From Taxillus chinensis (lineage: Eukaryota > Streptophyta > Magnoliopsida > Santalales > Loranthaceae): a stretch of 64,000 nucleotides of DNA. The notes below the pieces were generated by a model. It ran no database searches. It saw nothing but the letters and a program-made list of their open reading frames with translations, and was not told where the DNA came from. The position numbers and the translations under genes are program-made. This document shows positions 35,323 to 46,885 of this stretch, piece by piece; positions within the stretch are counted from its first letter, which is position 1, and each line of letters begins with the position of its first letter. The DNA lies in the NCBI GenBank assembly GCA_023512835.1, contig CM042087.1, forward strand, positions 54,229,897-54,293,896, in the 5' to 3' direction.

Positions 35323-35688
35323 TTATAATTCAATTATTACATTAAGCTTAAACGGTGTAGCAAGGTCCAAGCTAGAGGGACAACACGATGGGGTATAAAG
35401 ATCAAGAAATACATATAAGCCCTCAACTGAGGTCTTGGTTTCGTCTAAAGGCTCTAGCAAGGTAGGAAACCTACTCCCACGAAGATTTAATTTATGGAAA
35501 TGAACAAAGACATCCCCATGGACAACCTTAACTAGATCTTTAAAATTGGACTCACAAATGGTGGAGCTCTTTAAGACATCCACCTCATGTGTTAATTCAT
35601 TTATAGTGGAATCTAATACGCTAATATCCTCTTGTAGAGACTTGTGTATATATTGGTCCATAAGATAGTCCGTATTAGTAGATGACAT
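35323..35688 (-). pseudogene. gag-like remnant of LARD-like element
   Basis: A 121-residue frame starting MSSTNTDYLMDQYIHKSL, with a heptad-like stretch (ISVLDSTINELTHEVDVLKSS). It is cut upstream by LTR C at 35703. No named domain is recognised. Its place upstream of the ALLGGNP tail parallels the ORF of element D, so it is probably the last part of the same type of protein. Confidence 0.45.
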
Positions 35689-36249
35689 TATTTGAATAGT
35701 AATGTGCTTAGCGATACAAGCGTTTTGACAGTAATTAGGTCCAATTTGGAGTTTAGGACCCCTGGAGATTAATTATGTAATTTGGGTGCTTATTAAGTAA
35801 TTAAAGAAATGTGTAAAAAATATTGGGGAGAGAAAGAGACAGAGGCTCCTAGCGTGTCGTTATTTACGATTTGGTTAGAAAGAAAGAGAGGGCGTAGGGG
35901 AGAGCTTGAAGCTTGTGGCTTGAATTGGAGCTTGGAGCTTGGTTTTTTGGTTGATTCGACTAATGAATTCATTCCAGGTAGGTGATTCTAATATTTGTAT
36001 GTTTCTAATGTTCTTATCTTCCTATAGCTTTAGGGTAGAAGATGTAGTAACAAGTATGAACCTTAGGTGGTAAGATTTGGGGTTAATTGGGAATTAAGGA
36101 AATCATATGTTGTCTAAGTGTTGAATCTTGTTGTTAAATCTTTTAAGTACTTAAAAGATCATTTGATGGGAATATGCATGCTTGAAAATGAGATTGAACT
36201 GGTATACTTGCGCTACGGGCAAAACCAAGACGAACGCAGTAGAAGGGCT

Positions 36250-36515
36250 ACTTCAGGCAAGCAGCTCGATGCCTGCTCAAGGCTCTAGTGTCGAGCTAGC
36301 TTCGAGCAAGGCATTGAATATGAGAGTCGAGCTGTGTTTTGAGCCGGAGTGTCAAGTTAGGTAGAGCATCGAGCAAGCTCGAAGCTGGAGCTTCAAGCAG
36401 GGTGCTTCGAGCAATGGGTTGTAAGTCACTCAAAGCCTAGTGAGTGTCAAGCAGAGCATTGAGCAGTTTCGAGCGTTGAACATCAAGCATCGAGTAGAGG
36501 CTTGAGCAGTTAGGC
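36250..36515. repeat. TCGAGC-rich iterated tract in LTR C
   Basis: CGAGC, TCGAGC and TCAAGC words recur about 20 times in 265 bp, linked by short variable spacers. This replaces the GC-rich block found at the comparable position of LTR B. Confidence 0.75.
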
Positions 36516-37395
36516 AGTGTTATTAGAAACCTATGTTTCATGTATAAAATAAATCCTTATACCTTTTTCTTGGTATGAAATGTTGTTGTTTACTTGGCAT
36601 GAAATGTTAATTAGTATGAATATGATTATAGGTTCAGAACCTCATGACGTTTATGGGCTTGGATATTGGTGTTTTGTTGGTTTGATTGGCGGGTTAACCA
36701 AGGTCCTATATAGGGTTGGCTAGAGGCCGAGGTCCCATATGTGACATGCTTAGCGCCGCATTCCCACATATGGCTAGACGTCTATGAGAGCTTTATTGTG
36801 TGTTGGCTTGATTTGACGTAGCAGTGGTTGATGTATTATATGATTGTTGTGAACTGTTGTAATTTCATTTTGTATTCCATAAGACAATAAACTACCACAT
36901 GCATACATTGAACATGTAGTCCTAGATGTTAGTCTTGGTAGGGTGGTGTGGAGTTGTAGGTTACCTATTAGGCATTTGTGCTCACTCTACATTGTTGTCA
37001 TGATTTTTTAGGTTCCGGTAGGAGCTAGCCATCGGATCCCCAAATGAGCAGACTAGATCCCATTGTGTAGGGGACTTTTATTGTTTATCCTATAGTTGAC
37101 TTATTGCTTTGTATTGTTAGCTTCTTTCTTCCTGGACATGGGTTTGTGGCCGTTGTATTATTAGGTACTTTTCCTTTGGTTTTCAGTATGAGTTGATTGA
37201 CATGATATTTGTGTTTTATGTGATAGACATTATTCTTTAGTTGCATATCATTGAGAATGGATAGGAATACCTGTGTTTTATGATTGTACATGTACATGTA
37301 GGGTAACACCTGTTGTGGGGGACCCTTTTAGTGCTAGTCACTAACCTATTGCCCTCGGGTACAGGCTTGAGGTAGTCGCGTTCCCAGTTCTGGGT

Positions 37396-38898
37396 AGATT
37401 ACGTGCATTTTATGCCGTTATTCTAGTGTTTATTTAGGATGTTTAAGAGCATGATTAGAGCCTTATTGCTTCATATATCATATATATTTGCTCTAACCCC
37501 TAGGAAGATGCTAGTTGCAAATACATGCGTTTTTAAGCTGTTTTGGCAGATTTTGGACCTTACTTTTGACATAGTAGATGGCCTCAAACAATTGGCATGC
37601 AAGAACAAAAGTTTCTTAGAATGATGTCCTCTACCTACCACAGAAATCTCAGAGCATTTGGAGCTGCACGTGAATTCACCCAATTCACGTGCAAGCCTAT
37701 TTTTGCCTCTCAGGCCTCTACAGGATGCAAGGAAGCTTGGGGAGAAGTTTGAGCTGATTTGGAGGTGCACGTGAATTCACCATATCACGTGCAAATCGAC
37801 GTGCGAGATATTTTTGGACCGATACTATCGTTTTTCCATGCTGATCATTTGTTTCTGAAGGCCCATGTCCAAATTGTGGATGGAAGATAGAGATTTTAAA
37901 GTTTCGAGTGTTACTTATCAAAACTACGTCGTTTTGATAGATGGGCTAGGGTACACACCTCAAAGCCCATCCAAACTCTATAAAGACAAGCCTCCACGCC
38001 TCTGCTATGCATGCCTAACCCCCCTACACGTTTTAGAGAGAGAGAGAGAGAGGCTCCACGACTTGGAGGTGCTCCTTGACCTAGGAGAGCAGCCGTCGCA
38101 GCCGTCGCAGATTTTGGAGCCTGGATTTGAAGCTTTGCTGTGCGCGTAATCAAGAAGAAGATGTTTAGCTTTTCTCGCTTTGTGTTTGCTTGTAATCATG
38201 CGTGAGTAGTTCTTATAATCTAGGGGAGCAATGTAGCCCCCTTGTTGCTTTCTTTGTGTTTATGAATATTGGGTTTGGATGATTGAAGTTTTGCATGTTT
38301 TATAAATTTGTTCTTAATTTCTATCTTTGGATGTACACCTTGGTATTCTTAGCCCTAGTCTCGGGGCGGATTGAGATTCATAACTTATTTGTAATTGGTG
38401 TGATCATTATCCTTTTGCAAGTATGATTTATTGGCTTTGCATGTTTGTGTGTTTAGATGACCATTCTGGCATACAACTCTTAAAAGGACCTCAATGACCA
38501 TTTGTTGTCCTTGGCTTATGTTTAGCATGTTTTCAATCGGACAACCCTAATACCATGAACCAGTAGAGATAACATTGGGAGGTGAAATTGTGACCCTAGA
38601 TGCTTTTAATCCTTGAATCTTAATCTTAAATTCAGTTTACTTTCTTTGTTTATTCAGAAAACCAAATAAAAATTAGATCTTTAGTTTAAAAAAAGAAAAC
38701 TTTTTGCCAAGACATTTTATAGAACAAGAGTAATTGGGTGCTTTGATTTGAGAACTAGAAAACTAGGCTAATCCCTGTGGGTTCGACCCCTTGCTTGCTT
38801 GCTATTCTTTTAGTGCAAACTTAGGGAATTTATTATCTTGAAGAGAGATTTAACGACATTAGCTAGCTCTTTTAGAGAGGCTAAAAATCTGTCGATCA
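37396..38898 (+). repeat. 5' LTR of element D
   Basis: Parallel to 42388-43884. The first base is A rather than T (AGATTACGTGC versus TGATAACGTGC). It contains two copies of 'gtgaattcacc' with inverted 'cacgtg' words and a GA microsatellite near 38033-38052. Confidence 0.92.
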
Positions 38899-38901
38899 AA
38901 T

Positions 38902-38920
38902 TGGCGCCGTTGCTTGGGGA
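38902..38920 (+). other. Primer-binding site of element D
   Basis: TGGCGCCGTTGCTTGGGGA begins three bases after the LTR end. It belongs to the TGGCGCCGTTGC(C)GGGG type common in plant Ty3/gypsy elements, which I recall as matching tRNA-Asp. Confidence 0.8.
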
Positions 38921-39132
38921 TTCAACGGTTAACTAGTTTTTAAAATCAACATTGAGTGAAATTGTTTGAATTCTGATCTTGGTGTTTATTTTGTCTTTTA
39001 CTTTATGTTATTTTGTGTTCTTTATTTGTTTGTTTTGCATTGCTCGGAGCTGCTGGGTGTGTTCTTGTTGTTTTACAGGAACATACACCAAGTGTTTGAG
39101 GTATTGCTAGTTGTGTATGCGATGAGGGGAAC

Positions 39133-40590
39133 TTGTGTCCTTTAATCCAGAACCTAAACAGCACTCCAATGGACAAAAAGTTTGGAGATGAGGAGGAGCT
39201 AACCATGGAACAATGTTTGGAAAGGATGATCCAAGGCAACAAATATTTGTGGGAAAACCAAGGGAGAGATGAGGAGAATTCAATGATGGCAGACCAACAT
39301 GTTTATGTTCCAGGCCATGCAACGGATCAATTTTCATATAGTGCTTGGGATTGCACTGTCTATGATCCTCCCACAAGCAGTTATTCATACCAGGAGCCTC
39401 CTTGTTATGGTGGGAGTATTAATGGAGATGGTAGAGAAGTATGGCCAACTTACACCCAACCTGAGGGTGACTATTATCCACAAGAGCCACCACCTGAGGA
39501 GTTTAATGGTTTCTTCAATGGATATTCTGAGAACATATGGGTTGGGCAATATCAAGATAAAGCTTACTCATGAAGCCCCACTCTATGGCAATTATTGTCC
39601 ATATCAACAATAAGAGTGGCAGCCCCAAGTTGAAGATGAAGAAACCAGAAGAAAGGGAGAGGATTTGAATGAAAGGCTAGGAAGTATAGAGACTACCATA
39701 AAAAATATGGAGCAATTATTGATGAGTATGGTTCAAAATGCAGATTACGGAGTCTCATCTAACTCCTTTGCTGGTGACACAGAGATAGAGACTAAAGAGA
39801 ATTGCAAAGCCATCACTCCAACTTCCATGTATCAATCTTTGACATCTGCCTCACAAGAATGGGAGTTTTCTGCTAATAATGATTCTGAAGATGAAGCTCG
39901 CATTCTAGCTGGTCAAACCATTAATGATGCTATAGACCAAGAAGTGGATACAAGGGCAATGGTTCATTATGATGAGGTTGTCCCTCCACCACAATTTAAT
40001 AGCCCATGTGATGTATCCACTTCAACTCTTCCCATGGTTGGAGCTTATAAGGACAATTTTTCCATCTAAGAAGAAGAGGAAGACTTGAATTGTTTTGGGG
40101 TGTTAGAAGAACATGAGAAACCAATAAATGACAACCCAAGGATGCGGCAACAAATCTTGGATGATGATGCTATAATTCTCATATCTGAAGGCACATCAAA
40201 CCAAGGTACTCTTTATGAAGACAAGCTACATGAGCCCACTACTACTATGTTTGCTTTGGAATCATCTTCCCTTATACAAGAGAAGGAAGTGCTTGACAAG
40301 GGAGGTAACCATGCGTGCATCATGACTACTCCAATTGTGGAGTATGTTGAATTTATGTTACCACCTCGATGGAATGAGAGGAAGGAGAACCATAAGTTTG
40401 TGGAGGTGTCTCCCTATCAACAATTGAATCGGGAGTTCAAGTGGCTCCCACAAGTTCATTCATCCGATTGCTATGGTCTATGAGACGCTGAGGTTTACAA
40501 TGCCAGGATGAAAGCCTTTCATACATTGGTTGAGCTTAGTATGACAAAGTCTAGCTACAGACCTTAAATAAAGCGCTTGTTGGGAGGCAA
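39133..40590 (+). pseudogene. gag-like ORF of element D, broken
   Basis: Consecutive plus-strand frames read DEEELTMEQCLERMIQGN (39133-39573), then after a frameshift near 39550 a single frame continues to about 40590 with stops at 39613, 40069, 40483 and 40567. It includes a coiled segment NERLGSIETTIKNMEQLL (39668 on) like the gag C-terminal helix of Athila-type elements, and ends KRLLGGNPMF. No zinc knuckle or protease motif is seen. The protein is acidic and its role unknown; the gag relation is inferred from position and the coiled segment. Confidence 0.6.
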
Positions 40591-42387
40591 CCCAATGTTT
40601 ATTGCTATGTTTTATTTTATGTTATTTTCTTTTATTTATTTTATTCAATAAATTTGTTTGCCAGCTAACCATTGTGCAGGAGACTTTGCTTCTTTCTTAA
40701 CTAACCATTTGTAGGATGAGCAAATTATTGGGTCAATTCAACTTGTGGGATCTTTGTTTGCTACTACATGATGGCTATTCGCAAGGGAAGGAAACTTGGG
40801 AAGTGCGCAGCGAGACGTCGGTTGACTTTTGGCTCAGGTGCGACGAATGGTGGCCAATGTCATCTACTATTACAGCTTGCCAACTGAGAGGTAAGTATTT
40901 TCCTACTCCCTATTTTATGCCATGAGGACATAGCATATTTTAAGTGTGGTGTATGGAGAGTGACTTGAGCCACCTGCTTGTCTTTTATGTTGTGATTGCA
41001 TGTTTTATTTAATTCTAAAAAAAATGTTTTTAGTTGCATGATTGTTTGAGTTGTTTGCTTGAATGATTTGCTTGTGGAGGCATGGATATTAAGTATGCAA
41101 TTTTGGCTTAAAATTTAATTTTTTATGCCACATTAGTATCATGTTGTGATAAGGGTGTTAAAGTAGTTAAAATGTGCTCTGAATTGGTTTAATCATGTCT
41201 TTATCTTTTGAATGATATCACCATGTTTTTGGAGCTGAGTTTTGAATATTAGCTGAGCATGAAATGCTATGATAGACCTAAGTAACCCTTAAAGTTGAGT
41301 GAAAAAGAAATAAAAAATGAGAACAGCTTCTTTTTAGCCCTTAAGTGCCATTTTAGGGTATGGGTAATAGTCTGATTTGATACTCTTCTTGCATTCAACA
41401 TTGGTTATTTAATGGTAGGAGTCAAGTAAGCATGTGATTACTTATTAGTGCTCAATGTTTGGTGTTTAGTTAGGATGCAAGACCTCTAAGTCATTGTGAC
41501 TGTCTTTGCATTCTTTTCTTTATTGTGTGATATTATTGGAAAAGGCTGTGATATAGAATGTGAAAAAGCCATCACTTAATTGGGAAATGGGATGTGAGAC
41601 ATCAATGAATTTTTGTCTCTCCTTATGTAGCAAAATGGCAAGGAGTTTGCATTAGAAAAATCAGTCTTATTTATGTGTTATGTGAGTAAAAAAAAGAGTG
41701 AATAATCCATCAAGGGAGAGCATAAAATGCAACCTTGTAAGGTTATTACTAAAAAAAAAAGAAAAAAAAAAAGAGAATGATTCAGAATAAAAGCCACAAT
41801 GGCCTGATGTTTATGTGTGATTATTTATTTGTGAAGCCACATTGGCTGAATTGTGTTTTGTTTTGAGAGTGTTGAGCTCAATTCTTTAGCTCATGGTTTC
41901 GTTTTATCGGTTATTAGAATAGAGAGTGTGTTTTCTTTGATGAGCACAATAGGGAACTCTCATGATTGCTTGGCAAGTACTTAATCAATAGGCGATGGCG
42001 AGTGTAGAGATAGAGTTTTCCATCCATTGTTCATTGATAGGTATTGGGCTTGAGAATTATTATATTTGAGTGAGGCTGCTTATCCTTGGTAAGAACTTAA
42101 AGGGAAACTAGGTGCTATTTTATCATGGATTGCTTGCTCATATCTGAAATTTAAGTGGAGATATTGCATGATTGTTGGACTAGGGATATGGACATGAATG
42201 AACTAAGTTACGACTCATTTTGATGCTTAAATTCCCATTTCATCATAATAAAGTTGCATGCTTAGGAAACCATGATTCTCCTTGATTGTTATTTTATTTT
42301 TCTTCCGTTTGACTGCGTGTTTATTTTATTCTTGCATGCTTGTATGTTTTTGCTTGAGGACAAGCAATGGTTCAAGTGTGGTGTATT
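40591..42387 (+). other. 3' non-coding interior of element D
   Basis: About 1.8 kb without a supported gene. It includes a poly-A-rich run near 41748-41775 and ends with the motif 'gaggacaagcaatggttc', then 'aagtgtggtgtatt', directly before the 3' LTR. Confidence 0.7.
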
Positions 42388-43884
42388 TGATAACGTGCAT
42401 TTTATGCCGTTATTCTAGTGTTTATTTAGGATGTTTAAGAGCATGATTAGAGCCTTATTGCTTCATATATCATATATATTTGCTCTAACCCCTAGGAAGA
42501 TGCTAGTTGCAAATACATGCGTTTTTAAGCTATTTTGGCAGATTTTGGACCTCACTTTTGACATAGTAGATGGCCTCAAACAATTGGCGTGCAAGAACAA
42601 AAGTTTCTTAGAATGATGTCCTCTACCTACCACAGAAATCTCAGAGCATTTGGAGCTGCACGTGAATTCACCCAATTCACGTGCAAGCCTATTTTTGCCT
42701 CTCAGGCCTCTACAGGATGCAAGGAAGCTTGGGGAGAAGTTTGAGCTGATTTGGAGGTGCACGTGAATTCACCATATCACGTGCAAATTGACGTGCAGAG
42801 ATATTTTTGGACCGATACTATCATTTTTCCATGCTGATCATTTGTTTCTGAAGGCCCATGTCCAAATTGTGGATGGAAGATAGAGATTTTAAAGTTTCGA
42901 GTGTTACTTATCAAAACTACGTCGTTTTGATAGATGGGCTAGGGTACACACCTCAAAGCCCATCCAAACTCTATAAATACAAGCCTCCATGCCTCTGCTA
43001 TGCATGCCTAACCCCCTACACGTTTTAGAGAGAGAGAGAGAGGCTCCACGACTTGGAGGTGCTCCTTGACCTAGGAGAGCAGCCATCGCAGCCGTCGCAG
43101 ATTTTGGAGCCTGGATTTGAAGCTTTGCTGTGCGCGTGATCAAGAAGAAGATGTTTAGCTTTTCTGCTTTGTGTTTGCTTGTAATCATGCGTGAGTAGTT
43201 CTTATAATCTAGGGGAGCAATGTAGCCCCCTTGTTGCTTTGCTGTGTTTATGAATATTGGGTTTGGATGATTGAAGTTTTGCATGTTTTATGAATCTGTT
43301 CTTAATTTCTATCTTTGGATGTACACCTTGGTATTCTTAGCCCTAGTCTGGGGCGGATTGAGATTCATAACTTATTTGTAATTGGTGTGATCATTATCCT
43401 TTTGCAAGTATGATTTATTGGCTTTGCATGTTTGTGTGTTTAGATGACCATTCTGGCATACAACTCTTAAAAGGACCTCAATGACCATTTGTTGTTCTTG
43501 GCTTATGTTTAGCATGTTTTCAATCAGACAACCCTAATACCATGAACCAGTAGAGATAACATTGGGAGGTGAAATTGTGACCCTAGATGCTTTTAATCCT
43601 TGAATCTTAATCTTAAATTCAGTTTACTTTCTTTGTTTATTCAGAAAACCAAATAAAAATTAGATCTTTAGTTTAAAAAAAGAAAACTTTTTGCCAAGAC
43701 ATTTTATAGAACAAGAGTAATTGGGTGCTTTGATTTGAGAACTAGAAAACTAGGCTAATCCCTGTGGGTTCGACCCCTTGCTTGCTGCTATTCTTTTAGT
43801 GCAAACTTAGGGAATTTATTATCTTGAAGAGAGATTTAACGACATTAGCTAGCTCTTTAAGAGAGGCTAAAAATCTGTCTGTCA
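42388..43884 (+). repeat. 3' LTR of element D
   Basis: Starts TGATAACGTGC and ends CTGTCTGTCA, near-identical to 37396-38898. Confidence 0.92.
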
Positions 43885-43912
43885 TGGATCTTCTGGAATT
43901 GAGGGCTTGACA

Positions 43913-44399
43913 CCTTTAATGAGATGGAATGATCATATATATTCAAATAACACATCATCTAAATGGCCATCACCTCGACAAGCTCCATAAGCATTACAAA
44001 ACAACGAGGAGATGGAATCAACACAATTATGTATTACACCATAAAAAATTGAATTAGAAGTAAAAACACTTATATACAAGTGGCAGAGCTATTCAATAGT
44101 TACATGCAGGCATCTTTTAGGCACATGCTTCCCACCAGAAAATAAACAAATAACAACTGGTATTTTAAGTAGAAAAAGAATGCATTACCGGCTGTTGTAG
44201 AGAAATAATAAATAAAATAAAAACAACAAGCACAAACAAAATAAAATAAGATAAACAAAAGCAAACAATCAGCTATATACAAAAAGTATATACAAAACTA
44301 ATTACAAAAACATATATACAAATACTACATACTAAAGCCCTAACTAACATATAACTCCTAATCCTTATGCAATCGTTATCCCCAGCAACGTCGCCATTT
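43913..44399 (-). other. 5' interior of LARD-like element
   Basis: Leader sequence between LTR C and the PBS. No gene is recognised. Confidence 0.6.
44378..44396 (-). other. Primer-binding site of LARD-like element
   Basis: TGGCGACGTTGCTGGGGAT on the minus strand, three bases from the LTR edge at 44400. It fixes the element orientation as minus. Confidence 0.85.
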
Positions 44400-46063
44400 T
44401 ATTAAGTGTTTGTCGCGTACGCTCACAAAAACATTTATAATTACCTAACTTAACTTATATAGAAAGGGCAAGCAGGGAGGATCTCACATAGACAATGCTA
44501 CTTCTCGGGTCACGGGTATATACTAATACTTGACATATAAAAAAGAAAGATAAAATAATTAAATAATAATTATTTAATTTATCCTAATTACTAAACTAAC
44601 TATGGTGATAGAGCTAATAGTGAGAGGTATTGTAATGGCTTTGCACCTCATGTATGAGGTTTCGATGATGGTGATGGCTCTTTCATTGAATATACCTTAT
44701 ATGAATTATGCACCTTGTTATGATTAAAAACCCAACTTTCCAATGCATTGACCTCCTTCTCTCGAGTGATATTGCTGTGAGCCACCCTAGCATAAGGGAT
44801 GGGTGACCCTTTAGGTTTGGGAGTCGTTGAGCCTCAAACTAGTTCCTCACTAGCTCTAGCTCAGTATCCTAGGCGCGACTTAGGCTCTCACAACTTAAGT
44901 CTACCCTAATTAGGTTATGTAGTATTTTCGGTAAATTACTTTACCTCTCGGTCCTTTGTAATTAATCCTAAAGTCATGGACTAGGCGATCCACCCTACTT
45001 CAAGCACTAAGCAACCACACTTCTAATTAACCCATAAGAATTCATATAAAGAAATAAATAAATAAATGATCGACACAATAAGTCCAAACACCAATTTATA
45101 TAAATAAATATCATACAAACCAATTGCAAGAGCAAGCTTTGGGTTAAAGTAACAAAGAGAAAGAGAAGAAAACCAAATCTAACACAAACCATAGGGCATC
45201 ACTCCTAGAGCTGTGTCTTCCTCTCTAGTGTTGTGGTCTCCTCCTTGCTCCTAGAGTCCCAAGCTTGGACGCGCAAACCATAGATTGCCCTTGCATCTTA
45301 TCTCTTGCACCATCATGATCTTCTCCTCCATAGGATATGACTGTGTGTGTGGGAGCATGAAGATCCATCCATTAGAGCCCTAGCAGCTCTTATATAGGGC
45401 TGTCACTCTTCTTCCTTCTTTGCCCTTGATTACCAGGGTCAAAAATAATTAATTGGGCCAAAAATACCCAATTAATTACAATACCCTTGATTATCTAGTG
45501 TTGATTCCTCCTTTGCACTTCCATAATATATATTTACATTAAAAACAAGTTTTGGGGCAAAAATGGATCGAAGGGTTGAAGATTGGATGCACGCTGGAGT
45601 ACTGCTTGAGGCTACTCTAGCCTTGATGTGCTGCTCGAGCCTTAATGTCGAGTAGAAACCTGGATGGCTGACTGGAAGTATGCTTGAGCCTCCACTGCTC
45701 AAGGCTCACTCAATATGCTGCTCAAGCCTCAATATGTTGAGTAGAGCCTCGAGCGACTTCTTGTTCTCTGCATTGGAGTTCTGTTTAAGTCTCTAGCTCG
45801 AGGCTTGCTCAAAGCTCCCTTCTGTGTTCGATGCTCGTGTATCGAGCAATGCTCCAGAACTGTCCATCTTCTCCAATACTTTGCAGTATCTCGGGAAATT
45901 GCTATAAAATGTTGCAAAATAGTGTAAAATATCCAAAAACACTACAAACGACTGTGAAAGCATAAAAATGAGTATTTAAGCATAAATGGGATGAAAATAT
46001 ATATAAGCATAGTAAAACACACCCCAAAATAGCCACTAATTAGGGGTCATTTGACTCCTAACA
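44400..46063 (-). repeat. 5' LTR of LARD-like element (empty-site copy)
   Basis: 1664 bp, starting TATTAAGTGTTTGTCG (canonical TG lost) and ending CTCCTAACA. It parallels 27799-33157 without solo LTRs A and B. It has a tcgag-rich tract at 45590-45850. Confidence 0.9.
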
Positions 46064-46646
46064 ATCATCCACATACACAATGACTATTAGCTGGCCTCTA
46101 TCACTCTTCCTGATGTACAAGTTGTTGTCTACTGTACCTTTCTTGAACTGAAGTCTTCTCAAATACTTATTCAACTTAGAATACCATGCTCATGGTGCCT
46201 GCTTTAAGCCATACAGAGCTTTCTTCAACCGGTACACATTGATCTCATCATCCCCAAGTATGAAATCATTAGATTATTCCATATAAACTTCCTCCCAAAA
46301 TATCCATTTAAGAAAGCTAACTTCACATCCATTTGAAAATTCTTATACCTCTGATGTGCAGGAACTGTTAAAACATCCGAACACTCTCCAATCTGGCAAC
46401 AGGGGCAAATGTTTCATCAAAATCTATACCTTCCACCTATAAATAACCTTTATAAACTAATTATGCCTTGTTTCGAATTATGTTGCCATCCTCATTCATC
46501 TTCTTTCCATATACCCACTTGCAGTCAATCACATTTTTGTTCTTTAGTCTATCCACCAACTCCCATGTATTGTTCTTCTCTATTTGGTCAAGGTCCTCAT
46601 CCATACCTTTGATCCAAAAAGGGTCATCTTGAGCCTTTACAACAAG
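46064..46646 (-). pseudogene. Copia RT, N-terminal part
   Basis: Minus strand from 46646: DPFWIKGMDEDLDQIEKNNTW, then CKWVYGKKMNEDGNIIRNKA, the opening of a Copia RT. After stops and frameshifts further RT words follow (the YRLKKALYGLKQA-type region near 46190-46230) up to the junction at 46064, which falls within YVDD. It continues at 27798 on the other side of the inserted element. Stops and frameshifts make it inactive. Confidence 0.9.
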
Positions 46647-46885
46647 TGCTACAAGTATACAGATCAAGTTGAATATGGTGGTAAATTCACAACCTAAGTT
46701 ATCAAATCCACGGGACAATTGTGCACTAGGATGGTCAAGCAATGATTTAATATTCAATCTTAATGGTTACTGAAAACTGAATTTGATTCAAGCAGTGTAA
46801 ACATAATGATAAATGTAATTCCGTTTGTTAAATGAAAAGATAAATGGATGAATAAAGAGATGAAATGAAATGTAAACTTATTGAT
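46647..46885. mobile_element. Fragment of another LTR, cut by the Ogre element
   Basis: Sequence beginning TGCTACAAGTATACAG departs abruptly from the Copia RT frame and reads like an LTR edge ('aaatccacgggacaattgtg', 'atggtcaagcaatg'). The Ogre LTR starts at 46886. The remainder of this LTR should lie beyond the Ogre element, outside the window. Confidence 0.5.

Larger units (their letters stand above)
37396..43884 (+). mobile_element. Element D: young pol-less LTR retrotransposon
   Basis: Two near-identical direct LTRs (37396-38898 and 42388-43884, about 1.5 kb) bound a 3.5-kb interior with a PBS, one decayed gag-like ORF and no protease, RT, RNase H or integrase. Flanks TGGGT (37391-37395) and TGGAT (43885-43889) are a target duplication with one mismatch. 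Total length is 6489 bp. The LTRs differ at only a few positions per 200 bp, so this is one of the youngest insertions in the nest. It must depend on proteins from another element. Confidence 0.92.
35703..43912 (+). mobile_element. LTR C (family B), split by element D
   Basis: The two parts, 35703-37395 and 43885-43912, together make about 1.7 kb related to LTR B: 'ttaggtccaatttggagttt' near the start, 'gtaggtgattct', 'caaggtcctatataggg' and 'ggtcccatatgtg', 'ctattaggcatttgtgctcac', 'tcgcgttcccagttctg', and an end in TTGACA at 43912. Element D interrupts it 28 bp before that end. No matching 5-bp duplication was found (agtaa versus ccttt), so the outer edges are approximate. No coding domain of its own is present. 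Confidence 0.7.
27799..46063 (-). mobile_element. Large pol-less LTR element (LARD-like), with nested insertions
   Basis: Two direct LTRs (27799-33157, inflated by insertions, and 44400-46063) bound an interior with a PBS next to the right-hand LTR on the minus strand. Perfect 5-bp duplications ATCAT flank the whole structure (27794-27798 and 46064-46068). No protease, RT, RNase H or integrase is found in its own sequence, only a short gag-like ORF remnant (35323-35688) and the tail with ALLGGNP. It fits the large retrotransposon derivative type mobilised in trans. Its LTRs are clearly more diverged from each other than those of nested element D. Confidence 0.85.
21294..46646 (-). mobile_element. 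Host Copia element of the nest (Tork-like), interrupted
   Basis: Minus-strand Copia remains appear in order from high to low coordinates: start of RT (46646-46064), rest of RT and RNase H (27798-26928), untranslated tail, PPT (22868-22881) and 3' LTR (21294-22867). Two insertions break it, at 23377-26882 and 27799-46063. An LTR beginning at 46647 cuts it upstream of RT, so gag, protease and integrase are not seen. Several frameshifts and stops show it is inactive. Lineage is judged from RT/RNase H wording and LTR style only. Confidence 0.85.

Noticed and set aside
35703..43912. Target duplication for LTR C
   Set aside because: The flanks (agtaa and ccttt) do not match, so it is not claimed as a clean solo insertion despite LTR-like sequence.
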